This document shows, one piece after another, positions 1 to 9,448 of a stretch of 60,356 nt of DNA. This DNA is from an uncultured Muribaculaceae bacterium (GTDB lineage: Bacteria > Bacteroidota > Bacteroidia > Bacteroidales > Muribaculaceae). The stretch spans positions 1 through 60,356 of the forward strand of contig CALUMH010000016.1 of the NCBI GenBank assembly GCA_944321685.1, written 5' to 3'. The notes beneath the pieces are model-generated. The model was not told the origin of the DNA and did no database searches. It saw nothing but the letters and a program-made list of their open reading frames with translations. Position numbers and translations under genes: made by a program. Numbering within the stretch: the first letter of the stretch is position 1; the number at the start of each line of letters is the position of its first letter.

Positions 1-3
1 GTA

Positions 4-45
4 TCCGCAACGCCTGTTTATGGGCATTGCGGACATGAATTTTTT
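4..45 (+). terminator. Intrinsic terminator of a gene left of the window
   Basis: A 7-bp stem (TCCGCAA at 4-10 with TTGCGGA at 27-33) extends after one mismatch by three more pairs and is followed by a six-T run at 40-45. It probably ends a plus-strand gene lying before the window. Confidence 0.55.
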
Positions 46-51
46 GCCTTA

Positions 52-80
52 TTGTTTTTTAGCGGACACCAATATATTTG
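52..80 (+). promoter_or_regulatory. Bacteroidetes-type promoter with no downstream gene
   Basis: A perfect -7 box TATATTTG (73-80) is preceded by TTG (52-54) at an 18-nt spacing. Transcription would run rightward into 90-313, which contains no ORF longer than about 20 codons. Confidence 0.4.
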
Positions 81-134
81 TATAGCAGTGAATAGATAAT
101 AAAAGTTAATAATGTTATTTTTAGAGTGTGGTTA

Positions 135-152
135 TTATGTTGTATAACATAA
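135..152. promoter_or_regulatory. Palindromic operator-like site
   Basis: Perfect inverted repeat TTATGTT-gtat-AACATAA with 7-bp arms. It lies just upstream of the -7 box at 159-166, where a dimeric helix-turn-helix regulator would compete with RNA polymerase. The regulator is unknown. Confidence 0.35.
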
Positions 153-158
153 AATGCT

Positions 159-166
159 TAACTTTG
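159..166 (+). promoter_or_regulatory. Second -7 box, TAACTTTG
   Basis: Exact match to the Bacteroidetes -7 consensus TAnnTTTG, directly after the palindrome. No good TTTG is present at the -33 distance, which would fit a regulated promoter. Confidence 0.35.
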
Positions 167-169
167 CAT

Positions 170-313
170 CAGTTATTCATGGTATTAGTTTTAGGGTAAA
201 GAAAGATGGTTGTCGTGAGACAATCACTTCTGTAATTAGGTTTATGTTAATGGTATTAGAAAGTTAATTAAGTAAAGCGATCCCGGGCAGCGATGCCGGG
301 GATTAATTTTTTA
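170..313 (+). ncRNA. Candidate small RNA between orphan promoter and terminator
   Basis: A transcript from the -7 box at 159-166 would run about 140 nt to the hairpin at 280-313. It would contain a 5-bp hairpin closed by a GTGA loop (TTGTC-GTGA-GACAA, about 210-223) and the terminator hairpin. Only very short reading frames occur (for example 9 codons from 206). No known RNA family is recognised; this is inferred from promoter and terminator placement alone. Confidence 0.25.
280..313 (+). terminator. Intrinsic terminator
   Basis: Ten-position stem with one G/G mismatch (280-289 with 294-303), GCGA loop, followed by TAATTTTTT. The T-run is on the plus-strand side only, so it serves rightward transcription and not the thiL operon. 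Confidence 0.5.
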
Positions 314-387
314 TTATCGGTACCCGTCGAAAACGAATGAAGATTGTGTGCAATACAGGTGGAATATAATTTTGTGAGGGTATATCG

Positions 388-649
388 AAATGCAAATTTA
401 GCGGGCGGCAAAGCCGTCCAATTTGCAGTAACCGACGGTGCAGCGACCGCCGAGGGGTGACTCGCAAGCCGTCGGCAAGACTATGCATCAACAAGCCCGG
501 CCTCAAAGAGGTCGAACACATTGAACCGTAATGCATTCTACCTCTTTGAGGCCGTTCCAAATATGCTTTCATGTTCCGATGGTTCGGCTTCGCCTCACAC
601 ATCGGTTACCTCAAATTGGACGGCTTTGCCGTCCGCTGAATTTGCATTT
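388..649. repeat. 262-bp inverted-repeat (MITE/REP-like) element
   Basis: The outer arms 388-425 and 612-649 are inverted copies matching at 36 of 38 positions, and each contains its own palindrome around GGC-AAA-GCC. The inner arms 499-512 and 540-553 are a perfect 14-bp inverted repeat (GGCCTCAAAGAGGT and its complement). The sequence between outer and inner arms is also recognisably related between the two halves (TAACCGA near the start, GCAAGCCG or GCGAAGCCG in the middle), with indels. The element is therefore two diverged copies of a unit of about 110-125 bp facing each other. No transposase lies within it, and no target-site duplication was identified. Confidence 0.6.
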
Positions 650-696
650 TGGTACGCTAATTTTCTGCGTTTTTCGGTGTTGCATTTTCAGCGGTT

Positions 697-1743
697 TCAG
701 TGGTTGAAGGCGTTCCAACCTTGGGCACGGAGTGGTATTTCGTTACCGTCGCGTGTTTGCATCATGCAGCCATATTCGGGTTTTGTGATGCGTCCTATAA
801 TTCTCACAGAGTGCATCGATGCCACTTTTTCGTAATCGGAAAGATTGACGGTGAACAGCAGCTCGTAATCTTCACCACCGTTGAGTGCTGCGGTGACAAG
901 GTTCAAATTGAATTCCTCGGCCATGCAGGCAGTTTGGTAGTCGATGGGGATTCGTTCCTCATAGACAAGGCATCCGGTATTGCTTTGCTTGCAGATGTGC
1001 AAGAGTTCTGACGACAGACCGTCGCTCACATCGATCATTGAAGTCGGTATTATGTTGAGTGTCGCAAGTTCTTCGATTACATCTTTACGTGCTTCAGGTT
1101 TAAGTTGGCGTTCAAGTATGTATTCCCGCCCTTCGAACGCCGGGCTGAAGTCGCCGTCTTTGGCATTTTTCGATACCGCCTTTTCACGTTCAAGTAACTG
1201 TAGGCCCATATATGCTGCTCCAAGGTCTCCACTGACACATATAAGGTCGGTGTCTTTGGCACCGTTGCGATACACGATTTTGCCTTTTTCGCCTTCACCG
1301 ATGCAAGTGATACTGATTAACAGTCCTGTTACCGATGCAGACGTGTCGCCGCCGATTAAGTCCACGCCATACACATCGCAGGCGAGGCGTATTCCTGCAT
1401 AAAGCTCTTCGATATGCTCCACGGTAAACCGCTTGGATATGCCAAGCGAGACTGTTATTTGCCTTGGTGTTCCGTTCATGGCGTAAACGTCCGAGAAGTT
1501 CACTACTGCAGCTTTGTAACCAAGGTGTTTCAGTGGGCAATAGGTGAGGTCGAAGTGTATGCCTTCGAGCAGCAAGTCGGTTGTAATAAGTGTTTCTGTT
1601 TCGGCCTTGTGCGAGATGACGGCACAGTCATCTCCAACGGCCTTCAGCGTTGTGCTGTTTTTTATTTCAATTCCCTTGGTGAGCCGGTCGATAAGGCCAA
1701 ATTCACCAAGGGTGGATATTTCTGTTTCGGAATTTATGTCCAT
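697..1743 (-). CDS. thiL: Thiamine-monophosphate kinase
   Basis: ThiL uses ATP to phosphorylate thiamine monophosphate to thiamine diphosphate, the active cofactor, in the cytosol. The 348-residue protein has the usual family length. It carries the GDDC metal/ATP motif at residues 37-40, the TTDLLLEGIHFD stretch, NFSDVYAMNG, GGDTSAS, an IDVSDGLSSEL segment and GGEDYELL near the C-terminus, all typical of the ThiL/AIR-synthase fold. It begins 2 nt after the stop of punA, so it is translated from the same message as the last gene of the purL-sppA-lpxK-punA-thiL run. The stop codon lies about 50 bp from the inverted-repeat element. No TPP riboswitch was noticed nearby. Confidence 0.95.
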   Translation of the reverse strand: MDINSETEISTLGEFGLIDRLTKGIEIKNSTTLKAVGDDCAVISHKAETETLITTDLLLEGIHFDLTYCPLKHLGYKAAVVNFSDVYAMNGTPRQITVSLGISKRFTVEHIEELYAGIRLACDVYGVDLIGGDTSASVTGLLISITCIGEGEKGKIVYRNGAKDTDLICVSGDLGAAYMGLQLLEREKAVSKNAKDGDFSPAFEGREYILERQLKPEARKDVIEELATLNIIPTSMIDVSDGLSSELLHICKQSNTGCLVYEERIPIDYQTACMAEEFNLNLVTAALNGGEDYELLFTVNLSDYEKVASMHSVRIIGRITKPEYGCMMQTRDGNEIPLRAQGWNAFNH

Positions 1744-1745
1744 TA

Positions 1746-2564
1746 TTATTCTTCAAAATTGTTGATCAATTCCTTCATGATAAGCGTCATGCGCGGTTCG
1801 GCTTCGGCAGCGGCCTTTTGTACTTCTTCGTGTGACACTTTTTCCACAATGCCTTCGATGCCAAGGTCGGTAATAACCGATATGCCAAAAACTTCCATTC
1901 CGCCATGGCGTGCTACTATGACTTCGGGAACAGTGCTCATGCCCACCGCATCGCCACCTATGCGATGGAAGTAGCGGTATTCGGCCGGAGTTTCGAAAGT
2001 GGGGCCTTGGGTGCCCACATATACGCCTTCTACAACGCGGATGTTGTTTGCGGCAGCCACTTTCTTGGCTTCGGCGATTAGCCTGGCAGAATAGGCTTCG
2101 CTCATTTCGGGAAAACGTGGACCGAGGTCGTCATAGTTTTTACCCCTCAACGGGTGTTCGGGGAACAGGTTGATGTGGTCGGTGATTATCATCAAGTCTC
2201 CGATTTTGAATGAAGGGTTCATGCCTCCCGAAGCATTCGACACGAAAAGCGTCTTTACACCCAGTTCTTTCATTACCCTTACAGGGAAAGTGACCTGTTT
2301 CATGTCATAACCCTCATAGAAATGGAAGCGGCCTTGCATGGCCATGATTTCCTTGTTGCCAAGTTTGCCGAAGATAAGGCGTCCGCTATGGCCTTCAACG
2401 GTCGAAACGGGGAAATTAGGTATCTCCTTGTATGGAATGGATGTTGATATTTCTATGTGATTTACAAGTTCGCCCAAACCGGTTCCAAGAATAATGGCAG
2501 TTTTGGGCAATTTGTTAACTCGTGCGGCTATAAATTCGGCAGTCTGTTTGATTTGGGTTATCAT
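1746..2564 (-). CDS. punA: Purine-nucleoside phosphorylase (trimeric type)
   Basis: Phosphorolysis of purine nucleosides to free base and ribose-1-phosphate, for salvage. The 272 residues match the trimeric PNP family: GTGLGEL at 27-33, GHSGRLIFG, MQGRFHFYEGY, SNASGGMN at 109-116, GPTFETPAE with the base-contacting Glu191, and GGDAVGMSTVPEV. The residue aligned with human Asn243, which helps set 6-oxopurine preference, is Asp233 (ITD instead of ITN), so the base range may be broader than inosine and guanosine. It lies 20 nt after lpxK and 2 nt before thiL in a minus-strand operon headed by purL, which also links it to purine metabolism. Confidence 0.93.
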   Translation of the reverse strand: MITQIKQTAEFIAARVNKLPKTAIILGTGLGELVNHIEISTSIPYKEIPNFPVSTVEGHSGRLIFGKLGNKEIMAMQGRFHFYEGYDMKQVTFPVRVMKELGVKTLFVSNASGGMNPSFKIGDLMIITDHINLFPEHPLRGKNYDDLGPRFPEMSEAYSARLIAEAKKVAAANNIRVVEGVYVGTQGPTFETPAEYRYFHRIGGDAVGMSTVPEVIVARHGGMEVFGISVITDLGIEGIVEKVSHEEVQKAAAEAEPRMTLIMKELINNFEE

Positions 2565-2584
2565 AGTTATGTGTGTTGGTTGAG

Positions 2585-3679
2585 TTATTGTTTCTTGTTT
2601 ATGAGCTTTTTCAGTTCGTCGAGGAAGTCGCCGTTATGCGGTGCGTCATCGATGAAGTACACTTTTATGGGCATATAGAACGACACCGGTCGTAGCGAAA
2701 TGGGGTAGTATGGATTATTGGCAAGTTTGACGGCATCTTTTTCGGTAGATATTATGTACTTATGTTCACCGTTAAGTTTGCCATACCAGTTTTCGATAAA
2801 TCCGAAGTCTTTCCGCCCATAGTCGTGGTGGTCGGAGAATTTTATGATTTTTACCTTTGCCCTGAAAGCATTCAGGAATTTCACGAATGGTACATGGTTG
2901 GCAATACCTGTCACCACCAAAAGAGTATCATTCTCGGTCAGGTTTTGCAACAATGGAGCACTTTTTACAACTTCGGGAAAAATAGGCCTGAAATTGTAAT
3001 ATTTAAACGTGGTGTAGTATAATTTTTGCGACGGGAAGAGGTCGAGCCGCTTTTTGGCAAGGCTTATCTCTACCGGTTTTATCTGCTCGGGACATTTGGT
3101 CACGATTACCATGTCGGCACGCAATATTCCGTGCATCGGTTCACGTAATCGCCCGCGCGGCAATAAATGGTCGGTGTCGAGTGGCCGGCTGTAATCAACG
3201 AGTACCACCGATGCCGTTGGCTTCACATAGCGGTGCTGGAAAGCGTCGTCGAGAACAAAAAGATTGATGTCGGGGTCGATACTTTTCAGCGTTTCGATAC
3301 CTTCGCAACGATTTTCACACACGGCAAGTGTAATGCCTTTAAACTTGCGGTATATTTGGTAAGGCTCGTCGCCTATGTCGTTGGGCGAAGTTTTGTCGGT
3401 TGCAAGTATAAAGCCGCTTGTTTTTCGTTTGTATCCACGGCTAAGCACACCGATGTGGTATTCTTTGTACAGATGTTCGATAATGTATTCCACATGGGGC
3501 GTTTTGCCGGTTCCTCCCACGCTGATGTTTCCAACAACAACGACGGGAACATCGAAAGAGCGTTGCTTTAATATACCCCAGTCGAAGAACTTATTGCGCA
3601 TGAAAGCCACACACCCGTATAACCAAGCTACGGGTGTGAGCAGTATGTCGAAAAATTCTTTTACCGGGCGGTTGTCCAT
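2585..3679 (-). CDS. lpxK: Tetraacyldisaccharide 4'-kinase
   Basis: LpxK phosphorylates the 4' position of the lipid A disaccharide precursor at the inner membrane, making lipid IV-A. The 364-residue protein has the N-terminal hydrophobic anchor (about residues 11-27), the P-loop GNISVGGTGKT at 50-60, the LSRGYKRK segment that follows it in LpxK, and VLDDAFQHR. Length is normal. It follows sppA by 12 nt and precedes punA by 20 nt. Its presence implies a lipid A outer membrane, in keeping with a Gram-negative Bacteroidetes cell. Confidence 0.95.
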   Translation of the reverse strand: MDNRPVKEFFDILLTPVAWLYGCVAFMRNKFFDWGILKQRSFDVPVVVVGNISVGGTGKTPHVEYIIEHLYKEYHIGVLSRGYKRKTSGFILATDKTSPNDIGDEPYQIYRKFKGITLAVCENRCEGIETLKSIDPDINLFVLDDAFQHRYVKPTASVVLVDYSRPLDTDHLLPRGRLREPMHGILRADMVIVTKCPEQIKPVEISLAKKRLDLFPSQKLYYTTFKYYNFRPIFPEVVKSAPLLQNLTENDTLLVVTGIANHVPFVKFLNAFRAKVKIIKFSDHHDYGRKDFGFIENWYGKLNGEHKYIISTEKDAVKLANNPYYPISLRPVSFYMPIKVYFIDDAPHNGDFLDELKKLINKKQ

Positions 3680-3691
3680 GCTTGCAGTCGT

Positions 3692-5461
3692 TTAATTGAT
3701 GTTGACTTCGGGTGTCAGGCACAAGATGCGGTCTCTTGCCATGATGTGTTTTACCTCGTTTCGATATTGGTACATGGGACCCATTTCTTCTTGCAACTTG
3801 TTTTCGATGCGTTGGTTTACATATTTAGATATGTATTTTGTGAAGAAGTCCTTTTGCGTCGGGGCAACTGTTGTGCAGTAATCGTCGGCAACACCGGCTT
3901 CGGTTGCCACCCATTCCACGGCACTTTCAAGGTCGCCGAATTCATCGACAAGTCCTATCCGTTTGGCGCTTATGCCATCCCAAACGCGCCCTTCGGCAAT
4001 CATCTTGATGGAGTCGGCAGGTATATTGCGTCCTTCGGCGCAACGGCTGACAAACAATTCGTAAGTATTATTTACCATGCGCTGCATCGATGCACGTTGA
4101 GCCACTGTCATTTTTTCGGTCAGCATAGGAAACTCTGAGTTGGCATTTGTCTTTACAATGCTTTGGTTTATGCCCAACTTATCTTCAAAGAGTTCTTTCA
4201 TGCAAGGGATCATGCCGAATACACCTATCGAGCCGGTCAGTGTTAGCGGTTCGGCAAAGATACGGTCGGCTCCGCACGATATGTAATAGCCGCCCGAAGC
4301 AGCCATGTCGCCCATCGATACGGCAAGCGGTTTGCCTGCTTCTTTGACTTTTTGCAAAGCTTCCCATATTTGTTCCGACCCATATGCCGACCCTCCGGGG
4401 GAATTTACGCGCAGTACCACTCCCGCTACATCTTCATCGTCGGCAAGTTCCAGTATTGTTTCCGACAATTCTGCCGAGTTGATGCCGTCATCGCCGCCAT
4501 CGAATATTTCGCCTACTGCATATACTATGGCAATTGTGTTATTGCTTGAACCGGCAGGCTGTTCTCTTGCCATGTCGCCGGGTGATATGAAGTTGACATC
4601 GGTATCGGTGTTTCCGTGTACGGCCATTTTCAGCATATCATCAAATTGATGTTTGTAGCAAGAGCCGTCCACAAGGTTGTTGGTTACAAGATATTTTGTT
4701 TCTTGCAAGAATATGATGCTGTCGGTCATTTCGTTCAATCGCCACGGTTTAATGCCTCGTGATGAGAAAATGTCATCAGCCATGTTACCCCAAATGTTGT
4801 TGATGAAAGTTTCGTATTGCAACTTGTTGGCTTCGCTGATTTCGGTCAGGATGTATGGTTCCACTGCACTTTTGAAAGTTCCCACACGCACTATTTGCAT
4901 TTCCACGCCGATTTTATCAAGTAAATTCTTGTAAAAAGGAATAGAGACAGCAAGCCCCCTCAAGTCGATTGAGCCTATTGTGTTGACATAAAAGCTGTCG
5001 GCCACCGATGCAAGGTAGTAATCGGCTTGTAGAATATTGTCGCCGTATGCATATATGAATTTGCCGCTCTCGTTTTTGAAATCGGATAGAGCTTTGCGAA
5101 TTTCATATAGTGAAGCCGTTCCTGCCGATATGCCGTTGCATTCGATGTAGATTCCCTTGATGCGGTCATCGTTTTTTGCTGCATCAATGGCTTGCAATAT
5201 TTTGTCGAGGCCGATTTTGCGAGTTTCATTGTCGATGAAAATCGACATGAAATCGTCATCGGATGTGCGTTCCTCAACGGTGCATCCCAAGTCGAGTTTC
5301 AATACCGAATTGTCGGTTATTGAAGCCGTAGGCGATTTTCCCAGCATTGACATTGCACCCATGAATGCGAAACTCATGAAGAATGATATTACCGAGAAAA
5401 GCATCAAGGCAATCCACACGCCCACAAATGAGCCGAGGACTATGTTCCAAAATTGTTTCAT
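3692..5461 (-). CDS. sppA: Signal peptide peptidase SppA, long (67K) type
   Basis: A membrane-bound serine protease that degrades cleaved signal peptides. The 589-residue protein is the double-domain form, as in Escherichia coli. One transmembrane segment lies near residues 8-35. The N-terminal domain carries the general-base lysine Lys197 in GTFKSAVEPY and the C-terminal domain the nucleophile Ser389 in DMAASGGYY, after RVNSPGGS at 351-358, so the Ser/Lys dyad is intact. It lies 23 nt after purL and 12 nt before lpxK, so it is probably co-transcribed with both. No odd features were seen. Confidence 0.95.
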   Translation of the reverse strand: MKQFWNIVLGSFVGVWIALMLFSVISFFMSFAFMGAMSMLGKSPTASITDNSVLKLDLGCTVEERTSDDDFMSIFIDNETRKIGLDKILQAIDAAKNDDRIKGIYIECNGISAGTASLYEIRKALSDFKNESGKFIYAYGDNILQADYYLASVADSFYVNTIGSIDLRGLAVSIPFYKNLLDKIGVEMQIVRVGTFKSAVEPYILTEISEANKLQYETFINNIWGNMADDIFSSRGIKPWRLNEMTDSIIFLQETKYLVTNNLVDGSCYKHQFDDMLKMAVHGNTDTDVNFISPGDMAREQPAGSSNNTIAIVYAVGEIFDGGDDGINSAELSETILELADDEDVAGVVLRVNSPGGSAYGSEQIWEALQKVKEAGKPLAVSMGDMAASGGYYISCGADRIFAEPLTLTGSIGVFGMIPCMKELFEDKLGINQSIVKTNANSEFPMLTEKMTVAQRASMQRMVNNTYELFVSRCAEGRNIPADSIKMIAEGRVWDGISAKRIGLVDEFGDLESAVEWVATEAGVADDYCTTVAPTQKDFFTKYISKYVNQRIENKLQEEMGPMYQYRNEVKHIMARDRILCLTPEVNIN

Positions 5462-5484
5462 TGGTGTGTTGTTTCAATAAAGTG

Positions 5485-8400
5485 TTAACTGTTTTTCTTG
5501 ATGTTTTCAATCCATTTGCGGGCATTTACGAATGCTTCGGTCCAAGGCGTAACCTCGTCGCCTATGCGTCCGGCAGGGTAGTTGCCGCATTGCCATGGGA
5601 AAATGGCACGTTCAAGGTGCGGCATCATTGCCAGGTGGCGACCGTCGGCCGATGCGATACCGGCAACTGCATAAGGCGAGCCGTTGGGGTTGGCCGGGTA
5701 TTTGTCATAGGCGTAGCGTACCACCACGTTGTATTTATCGATATCTTCGGGCAGGTAGAACTTGCCTTCGCCATGGGCAACCCATATACCAAGAGTCGAA
5801 CCTGACAAAGAACCGAGCATTACCGAATTGTTTTGCGGTATTTCGACACTCAAGTACCTCGATTCGAATTTGTGGGAGTTGTTATGTTGCATTTGGGCAC
5901 GTTGTGCGTGTTCGGGGTTGATTAGGTTTAATTCCACCATCAACTGGCAACCGTTGCACACGCCAAGGCTGAGCGTATCGTTGCGTTTGTAGAAGTTTTC
6001 AAGAGCCTTGCGGGCTTTTTCGTTCCATAAGAAACCACCGGCCCAACCTTTGGCTGAACCAAGAACATCGGAATTGGAGAAACCTCCGCAGAATACAATC
6101 ATGTTGACATCTTCGAGTGTTTCGCGACCCGAGATAAGGTCGGTCATGTGCACGTCTTTCACATCGAAACCGGCATAATATAACGAATAGGCCATTTCGC
6201 GGTCGCCGTTAACGCCCTTTTCGCGTATGATTGCAGCTTTGATGCCCGATGGGTTATGCCTGAAGCCTGTGATGTCGAGGTCGGCGGCTTTTCCGGTGAA
6301 GCCGGCCGGGAACTTGAATTTCGTAGGTTGTTCCTTGTAGTTGTCGAAACGTTCTTTTGCACACTCTTCGCCGCTTTGTTTGGTGTCGAGCAGGTATGAT
6401 GAACTGAACCACACGTCACGCAGATGGTCGATGAAGAACATATATTCGTGGCCGTCGTGCATAACCTCGATTGTGCGCTCTTCGGCAGTAGAGCCTATTT
6501 CACAGTAGTTTACACCGGCATTGTCGAGCATTTCTTCTACTTTGCCCAAACGGTCGTTGCTTATTTGCATCACTACAGCCGGGTTTTCGGCAAATAATAT
6601 TTTTACGAGGTCGTTTTCCTCGAATGCGTCGAGATTGATACTTAGTCCACCTTCGGTATTGGAGAATGTCATTTCGAGCAATGCCGTAAGCAAGCCTCCT
6701 GCCGACACGTCGTGCATGGCAAGTATCATTGAATTGTCAACCAATTGTTGCACTGCATTGAATGTCGCAACGAAATATTCGGGAGATTTTACCGTCGGGG
6801 CTTCTTTGCCGACGTATCCGAGCGATTGGGCAAATGCCGAACCGCCAAGTTTCATGCTGTCGGACGAAAAGTCGATATATAATAATGTGCTGTTGCCGGT
6901 GTTGTCAATAACCGGTGAAACGGTTTTCTTCACATCGGAAACTTCCCCGGCTGCGGAAATTATAACGGTTCCGGGTGCGAGGACTTTCTTGTCGCCATAT
7001 TTTTGTGTCATCGACAAGCTGTCTTTTCCCGTGGGAATATTAATGCCAAGTGCGCAGGCGAAATCGCTGCACGCCTGTACTGCCGAATAAAGAGCTGCAT
7101 CTTCACCTTCGTTTCGGCACGGCCACATCCAATTGGCGCTAAGCGAAACACTCTTCAACCCTTCGGCGAGATTTGCACCTACTATATTGGTCAGTGCTTC
7201 GGCAATCGACATCACCGAACCGGCTTCGGGGCTTATCAAAGCTGCTTGTGGGGCATGGCCTATCGAGGTCGCGATACCTGAAGTGCCGGTAAAGTCAAGA
7301 GCCACTACACCACAGTCGCTAAGCGGCAATTGCAGTTCACCCACGCATTGCTGGCGGGCGATTTTGCCGGTAATGGAACGATCGACCTTGTTGGTCAACC
7401 AGTCTTTGCAGGCCACATTTTCAAGTTTGAGGACGTTTTCGATGTATTCAAGCACTTTAGCCTGGTCGTATGCGACATCGTTATAAGAGTGCCTTACAGT
7501 ATTGTCGGTCATTACGGTCACGGGAGAACTGCCAAACATGTCGTTCATGGCAAGGTCGATGGGCTTTACGCCGTCTTTCTGCTCGAAAACAAACCTGTGG
7601 TCGTTGGTAGTTTCTCCGATGACATAAAATGGCGAACGTTCACGGTCGGCAATTTTGCGTATCAGTTCTATGTCCTTGTCTTCCACGACCATTCCCATTC
7701 GTTCTTGTGACTCGTTACCGATAATTTCTTTTGACGACAAGGTAGGGTCGCCCACCGGCAGTGCGTCCATGTGTATTATGCCGCCGGTCTCTTCCACAAG
7801 TTCCGATAGGGCATTAAGGTGTCCGCCTGCCCCATGGTCGTGTATCGATACTATGGGGTTGCGGTCGCTCTCGGCAAGTGCGCGTATTACATTCGACACT
7901 CGTTTCTGCATTTCGGGGTTGGCGCGTTGCACTGCATTAAGCTCAATGGAATTGTCATATTGCCCGGTATCGACCGATGACACTGCACCGCCTCCCATGC
8001 CTATGCGGTAATTGTCGCCGCCAAGCAGTACCACGTCTTCTCCCGGAGTGGGGGTTCCTTTTATTGCGTCGCGCTTGTTGGCAAAACCCACACCGCCTGC
8101 AAGCATTATTACTTTGTCATAGGCAAGGCGGCGTTCGCCCTCGGCGTGTTCAAAAGTCAGTACCGAACCGCAAATGAGCGGTTGTCCGAATTTATTGCCG
8201 AAGTCGGAAGCTCCGTTTGAGGCTTTTATGAGAATTTCTTCGGGAGTCTGGTATAGCCATGGGCGGGCTTCCATATTTATGTTTTCCCAGTCGCGGCCAC
8301 CATCGGGGCGCGGATATGATGTCATGTAAACGGCGGTACCTGCCAACGGAAGGCTTGCACGGCCTCCGCCAAGGCGGTCGCGTATTTCACCTCCCGAACC

Positions 8401-9189
8401 TGTGGCTGCGCCGTTGAACGGTTCGACGGTGGTAGGGAAATTGTGAGTTTCAGCCTTTAGCGAAATAACGGTGTCAATATCTTTTGTTTCAAAGAAATCG
8501 GGTTGTTCGTGGTTACGAGGAGCAAATTGCATTACGGTAGGCCCCTCCACAAAAGCCACATTGTCTTTATAGGCCGAGACAAGGCGGTTGGGGTTTTCTT
8601 GCGAAGTCTTTTTTATGAGCTTGAATAGCGATGTGGGCATCTCTTTGCCGTCGATGATGAACTTGCCGTTGAAGATTTTGTGGCGGCAATGTTCGGAATT
8701 CACTTGTGAGAATCCGAACACCTCGCTGTCGGTCAATGGTCGCCCCAATTTTTGGCTTAATCCTTTCAGGTATTCTATTTCTTCGGGATTCAGTGCCAAC
8801 CCTTCGCTGATGTTGTATTCTTCGATATTATCGATGTAAACTATAGGCTCTGGTTCCTTCGTTATAGAAAATACCGATTGGTCGAGCCCGTGGTATATGC
8901 GTTGCAACATTTTGTCGTATTGCGGACATTCGTCGGTGGTGACGGTATATTCTTCTATGCGGCGAATTCCGTCCAATCCCATGTTTTGTGTGATTTCCAC
9001 TGCATTTGTACTCCACGGCGTGATCATTTCACGTCGCGGGCCGATGAAAGTTCCCGAAATGGAATTTGCATCGACTTTTTCGGCACCTCCCAGCAGCCAT
9101 GAGAGCCGTTGTATTTCGTTATCGGAAAAATCGTGGTTTGCGTCTATTGCATAATAAGTTATGCTACCCTTTTTAAAGAATGTTATCAT
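5485..9189 (-). CDS. purL: Phosphoribosylformylglycinamidine synthase
   Basis: The fourth step of de novo purine synthesis: FGAR plus glutamine plus ATP gives FGAM. The 1234-residue protein is the large single-chain form with the N-terminal linker domain, two AIR-synthase-like halves (LKAETHNFPT and GSGGEIRDR near 250-275; MHDVSAGGL further on) and a C-terminal glutamine amidotransferase domain. The amidotransferase nucleophile is Cys1078 in LGVCNGCQ, and the VAHGEGKF segment near the C-terminus carries the His of that site. It is the first gene of the five-gene minus-strand run, with a promoter at 9230-9260 close to its ATG. Confidence 0.97.
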   Translation of the reverse strand: MITFFKKGSITYYAIDANHDFSDNEIQRLSWLLGGAEKVDANSISGTFIGPRREMITPWSTNAVEITQNMGLDGIRRIEEYTVTTDECPQYDKMLQRIYHGLDQSVFSITKEPEPIVYIDNIEEYNISEGLALNPEEIEYLKGLSQKLGRPLTDSEVFGFSQVNSEHCRHKIFNGKFIIDGKEMPTSLFKLIKKTSQENPNRLVSAYKDNVAFVEGPTVMQFAPRNHEQPDFFETKDIDTVISLKAETHNFPTTVEPFNGAATGSGGEIRDRLGGGRASLPLAGTAVYMTSYPRPDGGRDWENINMEARPWLYQTPEEILIKASNGASDFGNKFGQPLICGSVLTFEHAEGERRLAYDKVIMLAGGVGFANKRDAIKGTPTPGEDVVLLGGDNYRIGMGGGAVSSVDTGQYDNSIELNAVQRANPEMQKRVSNVIRALAESDRNPIVSIHDHGAGGHLNALSELVEETGGIIHMDALPVGDPTLSSKEIIGNESQERMGMVVEDKDIELIRKIADRERSPFYVIGETTNDHRFVFEQKDGVKPIDLAMNDMFGSSPVTVMTDNTVRHSYNDVAYDQAKVLEYIENVLKLENVACKDWLTNKVDRSITGKIARQQCVGELQLPLSDCGVVALDFTGTSGIATSIGHAPQAALISPEAGSVMSIAEALTNIVGANLAEGLKSVSLSANWMWPCRNEGEDAALYSAVQACSDFACALGINIPTGKDSLSMTQKYGDKKVLAPGTVIISAAGEVSDVKKTVSPVIDNTGNSTLLYIDFSSDSMKLGGSAFAQSLGYVGKEAPTVKSPEYFVATFNAVQQLVDNSMILAMHDVSAGGLLTALLEMTFSNTEGGLSINLDAFEENDLVKILFAENPAVVMQISNDRLGKVEEMLDNAGVNYCEIGSTAEERTIEVMHDGHEYMFFIDHLRDVWFSSSYLLDTKQSGEECAKERFDNYKEQPTKFKFPAGFTGKAADLDITGFRHNPSGIKAAIIREKGVNGDREMAYSLYYAGFDVKDVHMTDLISGRETLEDVNMIVFCGGFSNSDVLGSAKGWAGGFLWNEKARKALENFYKRNDTLSLGVCNGCQLMVELNLINPEHAQRAQMQHNNSHKFESRYLSVEIPQNNSVMLGSLSGSTLGIWVAHGEGKFYLPEDIDKYNVVVRYAYDKYPANPNGSPYAVAGIASADGRHLAMMPHLERAIFPWQCGNYPAGRIGDEVTPWTEAFVNARKWIENIKKNS

Positions 9190-9229
9190 AACGATTGGTT
9201 ATAGATGATTATGAAATTTTATTTTGGTA

Positions 9230-9260
9230 CAAATTTAGTGAAAACGACTTAATTAAGCAA
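9230..9260 (-). promoter_or_regulatory. Promoter of the purL operon
   Basis: On the minus strand the -7 box TAAATTTG (9237 down to 9230) is preceded at 20 nt by ATTG. The expected leader is about 35 nt. I see no separate purine-responsive element in this 259-bp gap shared with gyrA. Confidence 0.5.
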
Positions 9261-9350
9261 TAAATTCTTATATAAGATGAGTAATTGTCCATGTTGCAGC
9301 CGATGCATAAGGGTCGGTTTGCCGCCTAAGGAAAAAATATCGGTGATGAC

Positions 9351-9381
9351 TTGTGTAGTAGCGTTTATAATAGTATCTTTG
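9351..9381 (+). promoter_or_regulatory. Promoter of gyrA
   Basis: CTTG ending at 9353, a 20-nt spacer, then a perfect -7 box TATCTTTG at 9374-9381. The leader to the gyrA start would be about 60 nt. Confidence 0.5.
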
Positions 9382-9448
9382 TATGCTAAAATACTTGTGT
9401 CGCCTGTGTTATGAGGGCGGCGTAAATAGGTAAATATCATAGGAATAT

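Larger units (their letters stand above)
1..696. other. Non-coding left end of the window
   Basis: No credible gene is seen in these 696 bases. Reading left to right they hold a terminator-like hairpin (4-45), a Bacteroidetes-type promoter (52-80), an 18-bp palindrome (135-152), a second -7 box (159-166), a hairpin with U-tract (280-313) and a 262-bp inverted-repeat element (388-649). Open frames of about 100 codons across the element follow its palindromic repeats and look spurious. Positions 314-387 show nothing I can interpret. Confidence 0.7.
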